A stretch of DNA of 64,000 nt, from positions 248,001 to 312,000 of the forward strand of contig NZ_MOBK01000007.1 of NCBI RefSeq assembly GCF_003732265.1. Direction: 5' to 3'. A program made the position numbers and the translations under genes. This document shows, one piece after another, positions 18,028 to 26,479 of the stretch. Positions within the stretch are counted from its first letter, which is position 1. Each line of letters opens with the position of its first letter. This DNA comes from Pseudomonas brassicacearum (GTDB lineage Bacteria; Pseudomonadota; Gammaproteobacteria; Pseudomonadales; Pseudomonadaceae). The notes beneath the pieces are model-generated. The model saw only the letters and a list, made by a program, of their open reading frames with translations. It made no database searches and was not told the origin of the DNA.

Positions 18028-19425
18028 ATGGCCACCCGCCTGCGCTTCTTGTTTTTGCTCGGTGCATGCTTGCTACTGAGTGGTTGCCCTACCATGCGGG
18101 ACTACAACGCGGAGTTGAGCGAGACGCTCGGCTATTTCAAAGCGGGCCAGGTCGATGCCGCCGTTGCCGTCCTCGATCGAAACAATCCATATGCTCAGGG
18201 CGACCTGCTCTATAACTTCGAGAAGGGCGAACTGCTGCGGCTCACTGGCGATATGACGGGGAGTTACGCCAGCTGGGATTACGCCGACCGGCTGATTGAG
18301 GGGTGGGAAAACTCGCCGCTGTTCGGCCCCTTCAAAGCCTTCACCGAGTTCAACAGTTACGGCGCCAATGACAAAGTACGCTTGTACGATGGCTACGACT
18401 TCGAGAAGGTCGCCCTGACCACGCAAATGGCCCTGACGAGCCTGTCCAGTGCCAACGTCGACCTCGCACGGGTGATGATCAAGAAAACCCACGAGCGCGA
18501 GGCAACCATCGCCGAAAAGCGCGACTTGCAATACCTGGCACTGGAGAACCAGGCCCAGGAGCAAGGCGCGGCCTTGAAATACCAGAATCTCCAGGGCTAC
18601 CCGGTGGCGACCCTAGATGCGCCTGAAGTGATTGCCCTGAAAAACAGCTACCAAAGTGCATTCAGTCATTACCTGGCAGGTTTCGTTTATGAAACGCTGA
18701 ACGAAAAAGACCTCGCCGCGCCGGGGTATCGCAAAGCCATTGAGTTGCGCCCCAACACACCGCTGCTTGAGCAGGCACTGCGCAATCTCGACAAGTCACC
18801 GCTCAAGGCCGGCGAAAGCGATGTCTTGCTGATCGTGCAAACCGGCCTGGCCCCTGCACGCAACTCGGTGCGCGTGCCGATTTCGGTGGATGTCGAGGGT
18901 GAAACCTACATCACCAACATGTCGTTCCCGATCCTTGTACCCGATATATCTACGCCACCGGTGGACTTCGTCATGGTGGACGGCAAAAAACACAAGCTGA
19001 CCTTGCTCAACAGTTATGGCGACATGTCGCGGCGCACCTTGCGCGACGACATGCCGGGCATTATCCAGCGCACGCTTCACCGCGCCCGGTCCAATGTCGA
19101 GTACCTGGCCTATTTGAAAAAACACAAACCCGAGAAATTCGAGGAAACGCTCCTGCAGCAAACTCAACGCGAAGACGCCGACACACGAGGCTGGCGCACG
19201 CTACCGGACAAGACGCTGGTCGCTCGCCTGCGACTCAAGAAAGGCGAGCATCAATTGACCCTGCCCAATGCCCCGGAACAAGCACCGGTCAGGTTCAGGA
19301 TCGACCAGACACATCAGGCCTTCAGCCTGCGCGCGGTGAGTAACCGGATTTTCGCCGCCGATGTTGCTCTGGAGCTCACCCCCCCTTCCGCACCGCCGGC
19401 TGTCACCAGCCGCGCTCAACCCTGA
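18028..19425 (+). CDS. COG3014-type lipoprotein
   Basis: A 465-residue predicted outer-membrane lipoprotein: signal peptide with lipobox LLSGC (Cys20), AAGGAAG Shine-Dalgarno upstream of ATG 18028. The mature part contains TPR-like helices (DYNAELSETLGYFKAGQVDAAVAVL; FVYETLNEKDLAAPGYRKAIEL) followed by a beta-rich C-terminal region. Its function is unknown. It is the first gene of a four-gene envelope cluster with a YcfL-like lipoprotein, an LpoB-like protein and a CsgG/LpoB-like protein, all spaced by 24 bases or fewer. The cluster suggests a role in peptidoglycan synthase activation or a lipoprotein complex. Confidence 0.85.
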   Translation: MATRLRFLFLLGACLLLSGCPTMRDYNAELSETLGYFKAGQVDAAVAVLDRNNPYAQGDLLYNFEKGELLRLTGDMTGSYASWDYADRLIEGWENSPLFGPFKAFTEFNSYGANDKVRLYDGYDFEKVALTTQMALTSLSSANVDLARVMIKKTHEREATIAEKRDLQYLALENQAQEQGAALKYQNLQGYPVATLDAPEVIALKNSYQSAFSHYLAGFVYETLNEKDLAAPGYRKAIELRPNTPLLEQALRNLDKSPLKAGESDVLLIVQTGLAPARNSVRVPISVDVEGETYITNMSFPILVPDISTPPVDFVMVDGKKHKLTLLNSYGDMSRRTLRDDMPGIIQRTLHRARSNVEYLAYLKKHKPEKFEETLLQQTQREDADTRGWRTLPDKTLVARLRLKKGEHQLTLPNAPEQAPVRFRIDQTHQAFSLRAVSNRIFAADVALELTPPSAPPAVTSRAQP

Positions 19426-19437
19426 ACGGAGATCTTC

Positions 19438-19806
19438 ATGGGATTGAAATGCATCGCCGTTGTCGCGCTGGCCCTGTTGGCCGGTTGCGCCACCCCACCG
19501 CCGGAGCCGGGCAGTGCCGCCAGCAAAGTCCTGGCCACGGGACCGATCGAGGACCTGGCTATCGGCCCCATGCGCATGGCCCGGGAAAACGGTTTCCTGA
19601 CCGTCAGCACGCAGCTGAGCAACGCCGACACCCGCAACAAAACGCTCTACTACCGCTATCTGTGGCTCGGACCGGAAGGTTTTCCAGTGGCCGAAGCCGA
19701 GTCCTGGAAAAGCCTGACCCTGTACGCCGAGCAGACCAGCTTCCTGCCGGCAATCGCTCCCGTGCCACAAGCCGTGGATTTCCGTCTGGAGATCAATACG
19801 CCGTGA
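19438..19806 (+). CDS. YcfL-family lipoprotein
   Basis: A 122-residue lipoprotein with signal peptide and lipobox LLAGC (Cys near residue 18). The mature domain has the YcfL-like pattern (VSTQLSNADTRNKTLYYRYLWLGPEGFPV), a small beta-sandwich of unknown function. In enterobacteria ycfL sits beside lpoB; here also the next gene encodes an LpoB-like protein. Its TGA overlaps an alternative GTG start of that gene. Confidence 0.85.
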   Translation: MGLKCIAVVALALLAGCATPPPEPGSAASKVLATGPIEDLAIGPMRMARENGFLTVSTQLSNADTRNKTLYYRYLWLGPEGFPVAEAESWKSLTLYAEQTSFLPAIAPVPQAVDFRLEINTP

Positions 19807-19829
19807 ACCGTCCACACGAGAACCTGCCC

Positions 19830-20420
19830 ATGTTTGCACGCCTTTCGTTCCTCGCCCTGAGCGCCCTGCTGATCGGCGGCTGCGCGGCCAACAATTCGCC
19901 GGTGCTGGGCAGCGGCAACATCAGTTACGGCGACCCGAAAGCCGTGGAACTGGTGACCAACGAATTCGGTTCCACCGACCTGCAGATGATCGCTGAAAGC
20001 ATGACCCGCTCGCTCGCCCAGTCCGGGGTCCTGAAAGGTCGGCCGGTGGTTCAGGTGTACGACGTGCGGAACAAGACCAGCGAGTACATCGATACGCGCG
20101 ATATCACCACGTCGATCAAGACCCAACTGATGCGCTCCGGCACCGCACGCTTTGCCAGCGATAACACCGACATGCAGAGCCAGGTCGATCAACTCAAGCT
20201 GCAAAACCAGAGCGGCCTGTACAAGAAAAGTACGGTGGCCAAAACCGGCAACATGATCGCCGCACGTTATCGACTGGAAGGCTCGATCAGCTCGATCATC
20301 AAGCGCAGCAACGATTACAAGGACGTCTTCTACAAATTCAGCCTGCAGTTGATCGATGTCGAAAGCGGGCTGGCCGAGTGGATGGACGAGAAAGAAATCC
20401 GCAAGACCACGGAGCGCTGA
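19830..20420 (+). CDS. LpoB-like penicillin-binding protein activator
   Basis: A 196-residue lipoprotein from ATG 19830 (lipobox LIGGC, Cys18); a GTG at 19803 overlapping the previous stop is an alternative. The mature domain matches LpoB (YGDPKAVELVTNEFGSTDLQ, VYDVRNKTSEYIDTRDITTS, RYRLEGSISSI). E. coli LpoB reaches from the outer membrane through peptidoglycan to activate PBP1b. The position after a YcfL gene supports the assignment. Pseudomonads also use an unrelated activator (LpoP), so whether this one acts on a PBP is an inference. Confidence 0.85.
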   Translation: MFARLSFLALSALLIGGCAANNSPVLGSGNISYGDPKAVELVTNEFGSTDLQMIAESMTRSLAQSGVLKGRPVVQVYDVRNKTSEYIDTRDITTSIKTQLMRSGTARFASDNTDMQSQVDQLKLQNQSGLYKKSTVAKTGNMIAARYRLEGSISSIIKRSNDYKDVFYKFSLQLIDVESGLAEWMDEKEIRKTTER

Positions 20421-20423
20421 ACA

Positions 20424-21167
20424 ATGCGTGCATGGATTGGCATCATGGCCCTGACCTGCGCCCTGGGCGCTCAGGCGGCCCCGAAAATCGCGGTCACCGA
20501 CATCGCCTACGAGGCCAGCGTGGATCAATACGTCCACGTGATTTCGTCTCGAGACGATCATCAGCAGGACTATTACGGCGCCAGCGGCTCGTCCAGTTAT
20601 GACGAGTACACGACGCAGAACAGCTATCTGGAACAGACTGAAATCCGCCGGTTCAGCGGTGACATCAAGGGGCAGATGCTCAAGACCGGGATGTTCCAGC
20701 TGATTCAGGGGACGCCGTACACCGCCAACGCCAAACGCGATGTGTATGACGTGATCAAGCGCATCAAGGCCGGTGATTTCGAGGGTGCCGACTACGTGCT
20801 GTTCGGCACGCTGTCAGACATCGACTTCACCCAGGACATGAACGAGCTGGCCAACACCGACAGCTATTCGGCGGTGCTGGCGCTGACCCTGGTGGCAGAC
20901 TTCAGCCTGATCAACACCAAGACCTATGAAATCACCTCGGCCTTCACCGCGATGGGCGAGGCTCAGGACACCAAACTGGTGAATGATCGGGATATCCACG
21001 TATCGCTGAACCGCCCCCGGGTGGTGCGCGAAGTGTCCAGGTCACTGGGCGAGGATGTGGCGCGGCAATTGAGCGAGCAGCTCGGGGATGGCAGTTATCA
21101 ACCGTCGGGGCAACCCGAGCCGGGCAATAACCTGCCACCGGATACCGCGCCGGTCATTTTGCGCTGA
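20424..21167 (+). CDS. LpoB/CsgG-like periplasmic protein
   Basis: A 247-residue secreted protein with an ordinary signal peptide (cleavage after AQA, residue 18) and no lipobox. PKIAVTDIAYE, an insertion rich in Tyr/Ser/Asp (YYGASGSSSYDEYTTQNSY), and GADYVLFGTLSDIDF followed by VADFSLINTKTYEITSAF resemble the CsgG/LpoB nucleotide-binding-like fold. It is the last gene of the cluster, 3 bases after the LpoB-like gene, and ends in a strong terminator. The C-terminus is Pro/Gln rich. Its function is not known; a partner for the LpoB-like lipoprotein is plausible. Confidence 0.78.
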   Translation: MRAWIGIMALTCALGAQAAPKIAVTDIAYEASVDQYVHVISSRDDHQQDYYGASGSSSYDEYTTQNSYLEQTEIRRFSGDIKGQMLKTGMFQLIQGTPYTANAKRDVYDVIKRIKAGDFEGADYVLFGTLSDIDFTQDMNELANTDSYSAVLALTLVADFSLINTKTYEITSAFTAMGEAQDTKLVNDRDIHVSLNRPRVVREVSRSLGEDVARQLSEQLGDGSYQPSGQPEPGNNLPPDTAPVILR

Positions 21168-21177
21168 CGCCAGAAAT

Positions 21178-21209
21178 GAAAAAGGCGACCTTTAAAGGTC
21201 GCCTTTTTT
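21178..21209. terminator. Bidirectional terminator
   Basis: AAAGGCGACC-TTTA-GGTCGCCTTT is a perfect 10-bp stem with T runs on both strands. It serves both the lipoprotein cluster (plus strand) and the LysE-family gene (minus strand). Confidence 0.92.
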
Positions 21210-21223
21210 GTGCCTGACCGCTT

Positions 21224-21856
21224 TTACACCGCGGCTTTACGCAGAGTCGCCATAAAGGCCGCTGCACCAATAAACAGCCCGGCAAACGTGCGGTTCATGC
21301 GTTTTTGCTGCTGGGGGGTGCGCAACAGCCGCAGCACCTTGGACGCCAACCCGGTGTAACCGGCCATGACGATCAGGTCGACGCAGATCATGGTCACGCC
21401 AATGATCAGGTACTGGGCCAGCAACGGAGCGTGCGGGTCAATGAACTGCGGCAACACCGCGAGCATGAACACCAGCGCCTTCGGGTTGCTGATGTTGACC
21501 AGGAAACCACGGAACACCAATGCCATCGGTTTGCCGATCTGACGCACCGCCGCGTCATCACTCATGTCGCTGGGCAACGCGCGCCATTGCTTGATGGCGA
21601 GATAAACCAGATACGCCACGCCGAACCACTTGATCGCATAGAAGGCGGACGCTGACGCCGTGAGGATCGCGCCCACACCGGCGCCGACAATCGCGATCTG
21701 CACCGCCAGGCCCAATTGCAGGCCCAGGGCATTCCAGTAACCGCGCCAGAAACCGTATTGCAGACCGCTGGACATCGACGCAATGGCGCCGGCACCGGGA
21801 GACAGGCTGATCACCCAGCAGGCGGCAAAAAACGCCAGCCATGTTTGAAGCTCCAT
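21224..21856 (-). CDS. LysE/RhtB-family amino-acid exporter
   Basis: A 210-residue inner-membrane protein with about six hydrophobic helices. The family motif SLSPGAGAIASMSSGLQYG is near residue 19, with VNISNPKALVFMLAVLPQF further on. Members export amino acids such as homoserine, threonine, lysine or leucine; the substrate is not evident here. The gene stands alone, with a shared terminator downstream and a REPIN upstream. Confidence 0.92.
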   Translation of the reverse strand: MELQTWLAFFAACWVISLSPGAGAIASMSSGLQYGFWRGYWNALGLQLGLAVQIAIVGAGVGAILTASASAFYAIKWFGVAYLVYLAIKQWRALPSDMSDDAAVRQIGKPMALVFRGFLVNISNPKALVFMLAVLPQFIDPHAPLLAQYLIIGVTMICVDLIVMAGYTGLASKVLRLLRTPQQQKRMNRTFAGLFIGAAAFMATLRKAAV

Positions 21857-21970
21857 TGCACACCTCGACTCAGACTCGTGACAGACGTCTAAGCTAATGC
21901 GGCTTTGGGCTGATGACTACCGATTTTTTGCAGGATGTTGCGGCTGCCGACCAGCGTTTACAGCTTAAGG

Positions 21971-22074
21971 GCCCCTTCGCGAGCAGGCTCGTTCCCACAA
22001 TGAATCTTCAGTGGACAGCTATTTTGTGAACGACCAAAAAATAGTGTGGGAGCGAGCCTGCTCGCGAAGGCGGC
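21971..22074. repeat. REPIN, GGGAGCGAGCCTGCTCGCG type
   Basis: CCTTCGCGAGCAGGCTCGTT and its inverted copy (AGCGAGCCTGCTCGCGAAGG) are about 55 bases apart, between the upstream side of the LysE-family gene and the end of the MscS gene. The interval holds no gene. Confidence 0.85.
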
Positions 22075-22093
22075 ATGTCAGACAACAGAAGCC

Positions 22094-22675
22094 TTACTTT
22101 TCAAACCCGCTCGAAGGGAACACATCACTCCCGCGCCAGCGCCGAACCGAGCGCTGGAAGAACAGGCTGTTAGGCACCTGAACCATCGCACTGCCGGTCC
22201 CGAGTTCTTCCGCTTCGATCAACGTGGTGTACAGCAGATTGATCGCCACCACCCGGCCTTTGACGCCAGGCTTGTCGGTGGTGTCCACCAACTCGACCAC
22301 GTCGCCGAGGCGAAACGGGCCGACGGTGAAGATCAGGATCGCGCACAGAAGATTGGAGAGCACACTCCACATGGCGAAGAACGCCACCGCCGCCACCGCG
22401 ACGAAACCGGACAATGCGGTCCAGAGTACGGTGGCCGACACGCCGAGGCGCTCCAGCACGAAAATCAGCGCGCTGCCCATGATCAGCCAGCGCAGGCCGC
22501 CTCGCAGCGGCATCAGCAACTGCGGCGGAAACGGATAGCGCTCGCCCAGCCGGGTCAGGCCCTTGGCCACAAAGCGCTGGGCGAAATAGCCGGCCAGCAG
22601 AATCAGCAGGATCTGCACGACAAGCCAGAGGGGTTCGATCCACACCGCCGGCAACGGCAGCTTGAACACCTCCAT
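22094..22675 (-). CDS. Small MscS-family mechanosensitive channel
   Basis: A 193-residue protein, shorter than E. coli MscS (286). It keeps three hydrophobic helices and the pore-lining/beta-domain junction (ALSGFVAVAAVAFFAMWSVLSNLLCAILI, then FRLGDVVELV) but has little of the C-terminal alpha/beta domain. The start ATG at 22675 overlaps the stop of the ABC-F gene by one base (TGATG), indicating coupled translation. A gating role in osmotic protection is expected from family membership only. Confidence 0.85.
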   Translation of the reverse strand: MEVFKLPLPAVWIEPLWLVVQILLILLAGYFAQRFVAKGLTRLGERYPFPPQLLMPLRGGLRWLIMGSALIFVLERLGVSATVLWTALSGFVAVAAVAFFAMWSVLSNLLCAILIFTVGPFRLGDVVELVDTTDKPGVKGRVVAINLLYTTLIEAEELGTGSAMVQVPNSLFFQRSVRRWRGSDVFPSSGFEK

Positions 22676-24585
22676 CAAGACAGTGCCTCCAGCTCCGCCT
22701 GCATGCTTTCCAGCAATTCCAGCGCTTCCATCCAGGATTCTTCCAGCTCCGCTTCACGCACCTTCAGCTTGGCCTGTTCGGCCAGCAAATCGCGCAGATC
22801 ATTCTTGCGCGCTGGTTCGTAAATATCGCTGTCGCCAAGGCTGGCATCGATCTTCGCCAACTTCTCGTGCAGCTTGCCGAGCTCGGCTTCCAGCTTGTCA
22901 GCCTCACGCTTGTGCGGCGCCAGTTGCTGACGCAACGCAGCCGCGGCCTGGCGCTGGGCTTTCTTGTCGGTCTTGTCCGGATTGACCGGCGTGTTGTTGA
23001 CCGGCGCATTGCGCTGGCGATAGTCGACCAGCCAACGGGCGTAGTCTTCCAGGTCGCCGTCGAATTCCTCGACCTTGCCGTCGGCCACCAGATAGAAATT
23101 GTCCGTGGTGCTTTTGAGCAAATGACGATCGTGGGAGACCACCAGAACCGCACCACTGAATTCCTGCAGAGCCATGGTCAGCGCCAGACGCATCTCCAGG
23201 TCCAGGTGGTTGGTCGGTTCGTCGAGCAGCAGCAGGTTCGGCCGATCCCAGGCGATCAACGCCAGGGCCAGACGGGCCTTTTCGCCGCCGGAGAAATTCA
23301 GCACCGGCTCATCGATGCGCGCACCACGGAAGTCAAAACCACCGAGGAAGTCGCGCAGGGTTTGCTCACGCTCGGTCGGGGCCAGACGCTGCAAGTGCAG
23401 CAACGGGCTGGCCTTGGCGTCCAGAGAGTCCAGTTGATGCTGGGCGAAGTAACCCACGACGGTGTTTTCGCCACGGGTCAGGCGACCGGACAACGGCTCG
23501 AGCTCACCGGCAAGGTTCTTGATCAGGGTCGATTTACCGGCGCCGTTCGGGCCGAGCAAACCGATGCGCGCGCCAGGGGTCAGTTGCAGCTTGACCTTCT
23601 CCAGCACAGCTTTGTCGCCGTAACCCAGACGGGCATCGGACAGATCAATCAGCGGGCTGGAGATTTTCTGCGATTCACGGAAAACGAAATCGAACGGCGA
23701 ATCAACGTGGGCGGCGGACAGTTCTTCCATCCGCTCCAGCGCCTTGATCCGGCTCTGGGCCTGGCGGGCCTTGGTGGCCTGGGCCTTGAAGCGGGCGATG
23801 TAGCTTTCCATGTGCGCACGTTGCGCCTGCTGCTTCTCGTACGCCTGCTGCTGCTGGGCCAGACGTTCGGCGCGGGCGCGTTCGAAGGCGCTATAGCCAC
23901 CGCGATACAGCGTGATCTTGCGTTGATCGACGTGAGCCACGTGATCGACCACGGCATCGAGGAAATCCCGGTCGTGGGAAATCAGCAACAATGTGCCGGG
24001 GTAACTTTTCAGCCACTCTTCGAGCCAGATGATGGCGTCGAGGTCCAAGTGGTTGGTCGGTTCGTCGAGTAGCAACAAGTCCGAAGGGCACATCAAAGCC
24101 TGCGCCAGATTCAGACGCATCCGCCAGCCACCAGAGAAATCTCCTACCGGGCGATCCATCTGCTCGTTGGTGAACCCAAGGCCGGCCAGCAGTTTTCGAG
24201 CCCGGGCGTCGGCGGTGTAACCGTCGGCGCTGTCGAGTTCCGAGTGCAGGCGGGCCTGAGCGGCACCGTCATGGGCTGCTTCGGCTGCGGCGAGGTCGCG
24301 TTGCACCTCACGCAGTCGCAGGTCGCCATCGAGCACGTAGTCGACCGCCAGGCGTTCGAGCGTCTCGATTTCCTGACGCATGTGGGCGATGCGCCAGTCG
24401 GCCGGCAGGAAGCAGTCACCCGAGTCCGGGTGCAGTTCGCCCCGGATCAAGGCGAACAGGCTCGATTTGCCGGCGCCGTTGGCACCGATGAGGCCGGCTT
24501 TGTGGCCGGCGTGCAAGGTCAGCTCAGCGTCTTCTAGCAGACGTTGAGGGCCACGCTGTAAAGTCAGGTTCTGAAGTCGAATCAT
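22675..24585 (-). CDS. ABC-F family ATPase (YheS-like)
   Basis: A 636-residue soluble protein with two ATP-binding domains and no membrane helices. ATG 24585 gives the standard start MIRLQNLTLQRGPQRLLED; a longer frame begins 33 bases upstream. Walker A motifs are GANGAGKSS and GPNGAGKST; signatures are FSGGWRMRLNLAQALM and FSGGEKARLALALI; Walker B motifs are LLLLDEPTNHLDLDA and LLLLDEPTNHLDLEM. The C-terminal tail (from about 530) is a lysine/glutamate coiled coil. The family acts on the ribosome E site in translation. I infer the YheS type from length and the coiled-coil tail. Confidence 0.92.
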   Translation of the reverse strand: MIRLQNLTLQRGPQRLLEDAELTLHAGHKAGLIGANGAGKSSLFALIRGELHPDSGDCFLPADWRIAHMRQEIETLERLAVDYVLDGDLRLREVQRDLAAAEAAHDGAAQARLHSELDSADGYTADARARKLLAGLGFTNEQMDRPVGDFSGGWRMRLNLAQALMCPSDLLLLDEPTNHLDLDAIIWLEEWLKSYPGTLLLISHDRDFLDAVVDHVAHVDQRKITLYRGGYSAFERARAERLAQQQQAYEKQQAQRAHMESYIARFKAQATKARQAQSRIKALERMEELSAAHVDSPFDFVFRESQKISSPLIDLSDARLGYGDKAVLEKVKLQLTPGARIGLLGPNGAGKSTLIKNLAGELEPLSGRLTRGENTVVGYFAQHQLDSLDAKASPLLHLQRLAPTEREQTLRDFLGGFDFRGARIDEPVLNFSGGEKARLALALIAWDRPNLLLLDEPTNHLDLEMRLALTMALQEFSGAVLVVSHDRHLLKSTTDNFYLVADGKVEEFDGDLEDYARWLVDYRQRNAPVNNTPVNPDKTDKKAQRQAAAALRQQLAPHKREADKLEAELGKLHEKLAKIDASLGDSDIYEPARKNDLRDLLAEQAKLKVREAELEESWMEALELLESMQAELEALS

Positions 24586-24635
24586 AATGGCGGCGGAGTC
24601 TACCAGCTTCGCTCGCAACTGGCGCGAGTAGCACT

Positions 24636-25100
24636 ATGTCCTCTGACCTGTGGAGCTTTTCCCTGACCACTTACGCCCGTCCCGGCGTTGAACGCGCGTG
24701 CCTGCGGTTGCAGTCGGCAAGCGTCAATGTCTGTTTGCTGCTCTGCGCAGCGTGGCTGGGACAGCGTGGCGTCGCCTGCAATGAGCAGAGAATCAAGCTG
24801 CTGCGCACCGTAGCGGAGCCTTGGGATGGAGACGTCGTGCAACCGTTGCGCGCCTTGCGCATGCGATGGAAAGTCGTCGCGACTGACGATGCCGAGCTGA
24901 AAAAGCTGCGCGAGCAAGTGAAGGCGCTGGAGCTGGAAGCCGAGCGGCATCTGTTGTTGCGGCTGGAGCGAACGGCGCAGAGCTGGCCGCAGGGTGAGGC
25001 GACCGATCTAACGGCCTGGCTGGAAGGAGTGGCGGCAGGCGCCGCCAACCTGGACCGCGACGCGCTGCATCAGCTGCGCGTCGCGGTAACCGGCACTTAG
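24636..25100 (+). CDS. TIGR02444 family protein
   Basis: A 154-residue cytoplasmic protein beginning MSSDLWSFSLTTYARPGVE. The pattern ACLRLQSASVNVCLLLCAAWLG, then WDGDVVQPLRALRMRWK and KLREQVKALELEAE, matches the proteobacterial TIGR02444 family, whose function is unknown. It is divergent from the ABC-F gene by 50 bases. Its last 4 bases overlap the end of algP on the other strand. Confidence 0.88.
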   Translation: MSSDLWSFSLTTYARPGVERACLRLQSASVNVCLLLCAAWLGQRGVACNEQRIKLLRTVAEPWDGDVVQPLRALRMRWKVVATDDAELKKLREQVKALELEAERHLLLRLERTAQSWPQGEATDLTAWLEGVAAGAANLDRDALHQLRVAVTGT

Positions 25101-26287
25101 GAAGCGCTGGTTGGGGTGGTTGCTGCGATCGATGCGGCGGCCGGCGTTGGCGCTGGCGTGGCTGTCGAAGTGGCTGCTGCTAAAGCAGACGTCGCTACCG
25201 GAGCCGGGTTGGCTGGCTTGGCGACTGGCGCGGCGGTCGGCTTGGCGGCAACAGGTTTTTTTACTGCTGGTTTGGCAGCAGGCTTGGCCGCCGGTTTTGC
25301 AGCAGGCTTGGCCGCGACAGGCTTGGCTGCAGGTTTGGCTGCGGCAGGTTTTGCTGCGCTGGCCGTGGCCGGTTTGGCAGCGGCGGCAGGTTTTGCAGCA
25401 GCAGGTTTTGCTGCCGGTTTAGCGGCTGGTTTAGCGGCTGGTTTAGCGGCTGGTTTGGCAGCAGCTTTTACCGCTGGTTTTGTAGCAGGTTTAGCCGCGA
25501 CGGGTTTGGCAGCCGGCTTGGCAGCAGGTTTCGCCGCAGCGGTTTTGGCAGCTGGTTTAGGTGCAGGTTTAGCGGCCGTTTTTGCAGCAGTTTTTGCTGC
25601 AGTTTTTGCAGCAGTTTTTGCAGCAGCAGTTTTCGCTACGGCTGGTTTTGCAGCAGCTGGTCTTGTAGCAGCTGGCTTAGCCGCAGCAGGCTTGGCAGCC
25701 GTCGTTTTAGCAGCCGGTTTCGCAGCACTGGCAGCGACTGGTTTTTTCGCGGCTGGTTTTGCTGCCGGCTTGGAGGCAGCTCTCACCGGAGCTTTGACAG
25801 CAGGTTTAGCAGCAGCTTTGGCCGGTGCTTTTGCAGCAGCCGGTTTGGCAGCGGCTTTCTTGGCCGGTGCTGCAGCAGGTTTGGCCGCACGCAGGGACAA
25901 CGCCTTGCCGACAGCCTCTTGGACACGACCAACGCCCTGGGCCAATTTCAGGCTTTCTTGAGCATCGCGCTTGAGTTGCAGAATGTAGGCACGGGTGTCG
26001 GACTGACGATCCTTGAGGGCATCGAGCACGTCTTCGAGTTGCTGCACGCCGTCCTTCGCCTTGGCTTGTGCCTTGGCTTTACCGGCCGACGCAGCGTCCT
26101 GCAATTTGGTACGGGACTTATGCAATTTTTCCTGCGCTTTTCCGCGCTGCTTTTCCAGTTTGGCGAGCAGTTTTTCAGCATCAGCCAAGGCTTGGGAACA
26201 AGCGTTTTCCAGATGCTCGAGCAGGCTGCCCGAGAGTTGTTGGAGTAAGTGCAACGGGGTATTTACAGGCTTCTTGGTGGCCGACAT
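25097..26287 (-). CDS. algP: AlgP-like histone H1-type protein (KPAA repeats)
   Basis: A 396-residue protein with a helical N-terminal domain (about 1-125; LLQQLSGSLLEHLENACSQALADAEKLL, coiled coil) and a long C-terminal tail of imperfect Lys-Pro-Ala-Ala repeats like eukaryotic histone H1. In P. aeruginosa AlgP (AlgR3) affects alginate gene expression and its repeat region is prone to rearrangement. The tail is encoded by an imperfect 12-base repeat family over about 0.7 kb. It lies beside the FKBP gene and algQ as in PAO1. Confidence 0.93.
   Translation of the reverse strand: MSATKKPVNTPLHLLQQLSGSLLEHLENACSQALADAEKLLAKLEKQRGKAQEKLHKSRTKLQDAASAGKAKAQAKAKDGVQQLEDVLDALKDRQSDTRAYILQLKRDAQESLKLAQGVGRVQEAVGKALSLRAAKPAAAPAKKAAAKPAAAKAPAKAAAKPAVKAPVRAASKPAAKPAAKKPVAASAAKPAAKTTAAKPAAAKPAATRPAAAKPAVAKTAAAKTAAKTAAKTAAKTAAKPAPKPAAKTAAAKPAAKPAAKPVAAKPATKPAVKAAAKPAAKPAAKPAAKPAAKPAAAKPAAAAKPATASAAKPAAAKPAAKPVAAKPAAKPAAKPAAKPAVKKPVAAKPTAAPVAKPANPAPVATSALAAATSTATPAPTPAAASIAATTPTSAS
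25130..25890. repeat. Degenerate 12-base tandem repeats within algP
   Basis: Repeated units such as GCAGCAGGTTTGGCA, GCGGCTGGTTTA and GCAGTTTTTGCA encode the Lys-Pro-Ala-Ala tail. The best-preserved runs are near 25410-25470 (three GGTTTAGCGGCT copies) and near 25570-25630 (GCAGTTTTTGC copies). Such runs allow slippage or recombination that stays in frame when the unit is 12 bases. Confidence 0.8.
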
Positions 26288-26479
26288 GGTTTACCTCCTG
26301 GCTGACGTGGGTGCGGCTCATACTAGACCTCTGCTGCTACCGCCGCTAGGGCATGTTGACAGTATCGAAAGCGTTGCGTTGCAACGGATAGAAAAACTTC
26401 TGCGCTTGCGCAAAACCAGTTCACCTTTGTGCGCATTCTCACTGGCATAATCCACCGCATTCCAGGTCGGAGAGTGCCC

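Noticed and set aside
25130..25890. CRISPR-like appearance of repeated units
   Set aside because: Units are contiguous 12-base coding repeats with no unique spacers.
25116..25961. 281-codon Ala/Gly/Leu-rich frame opposite algP
   Set aside because: Antisense of the KPAA repeats; low-complexity artefact.
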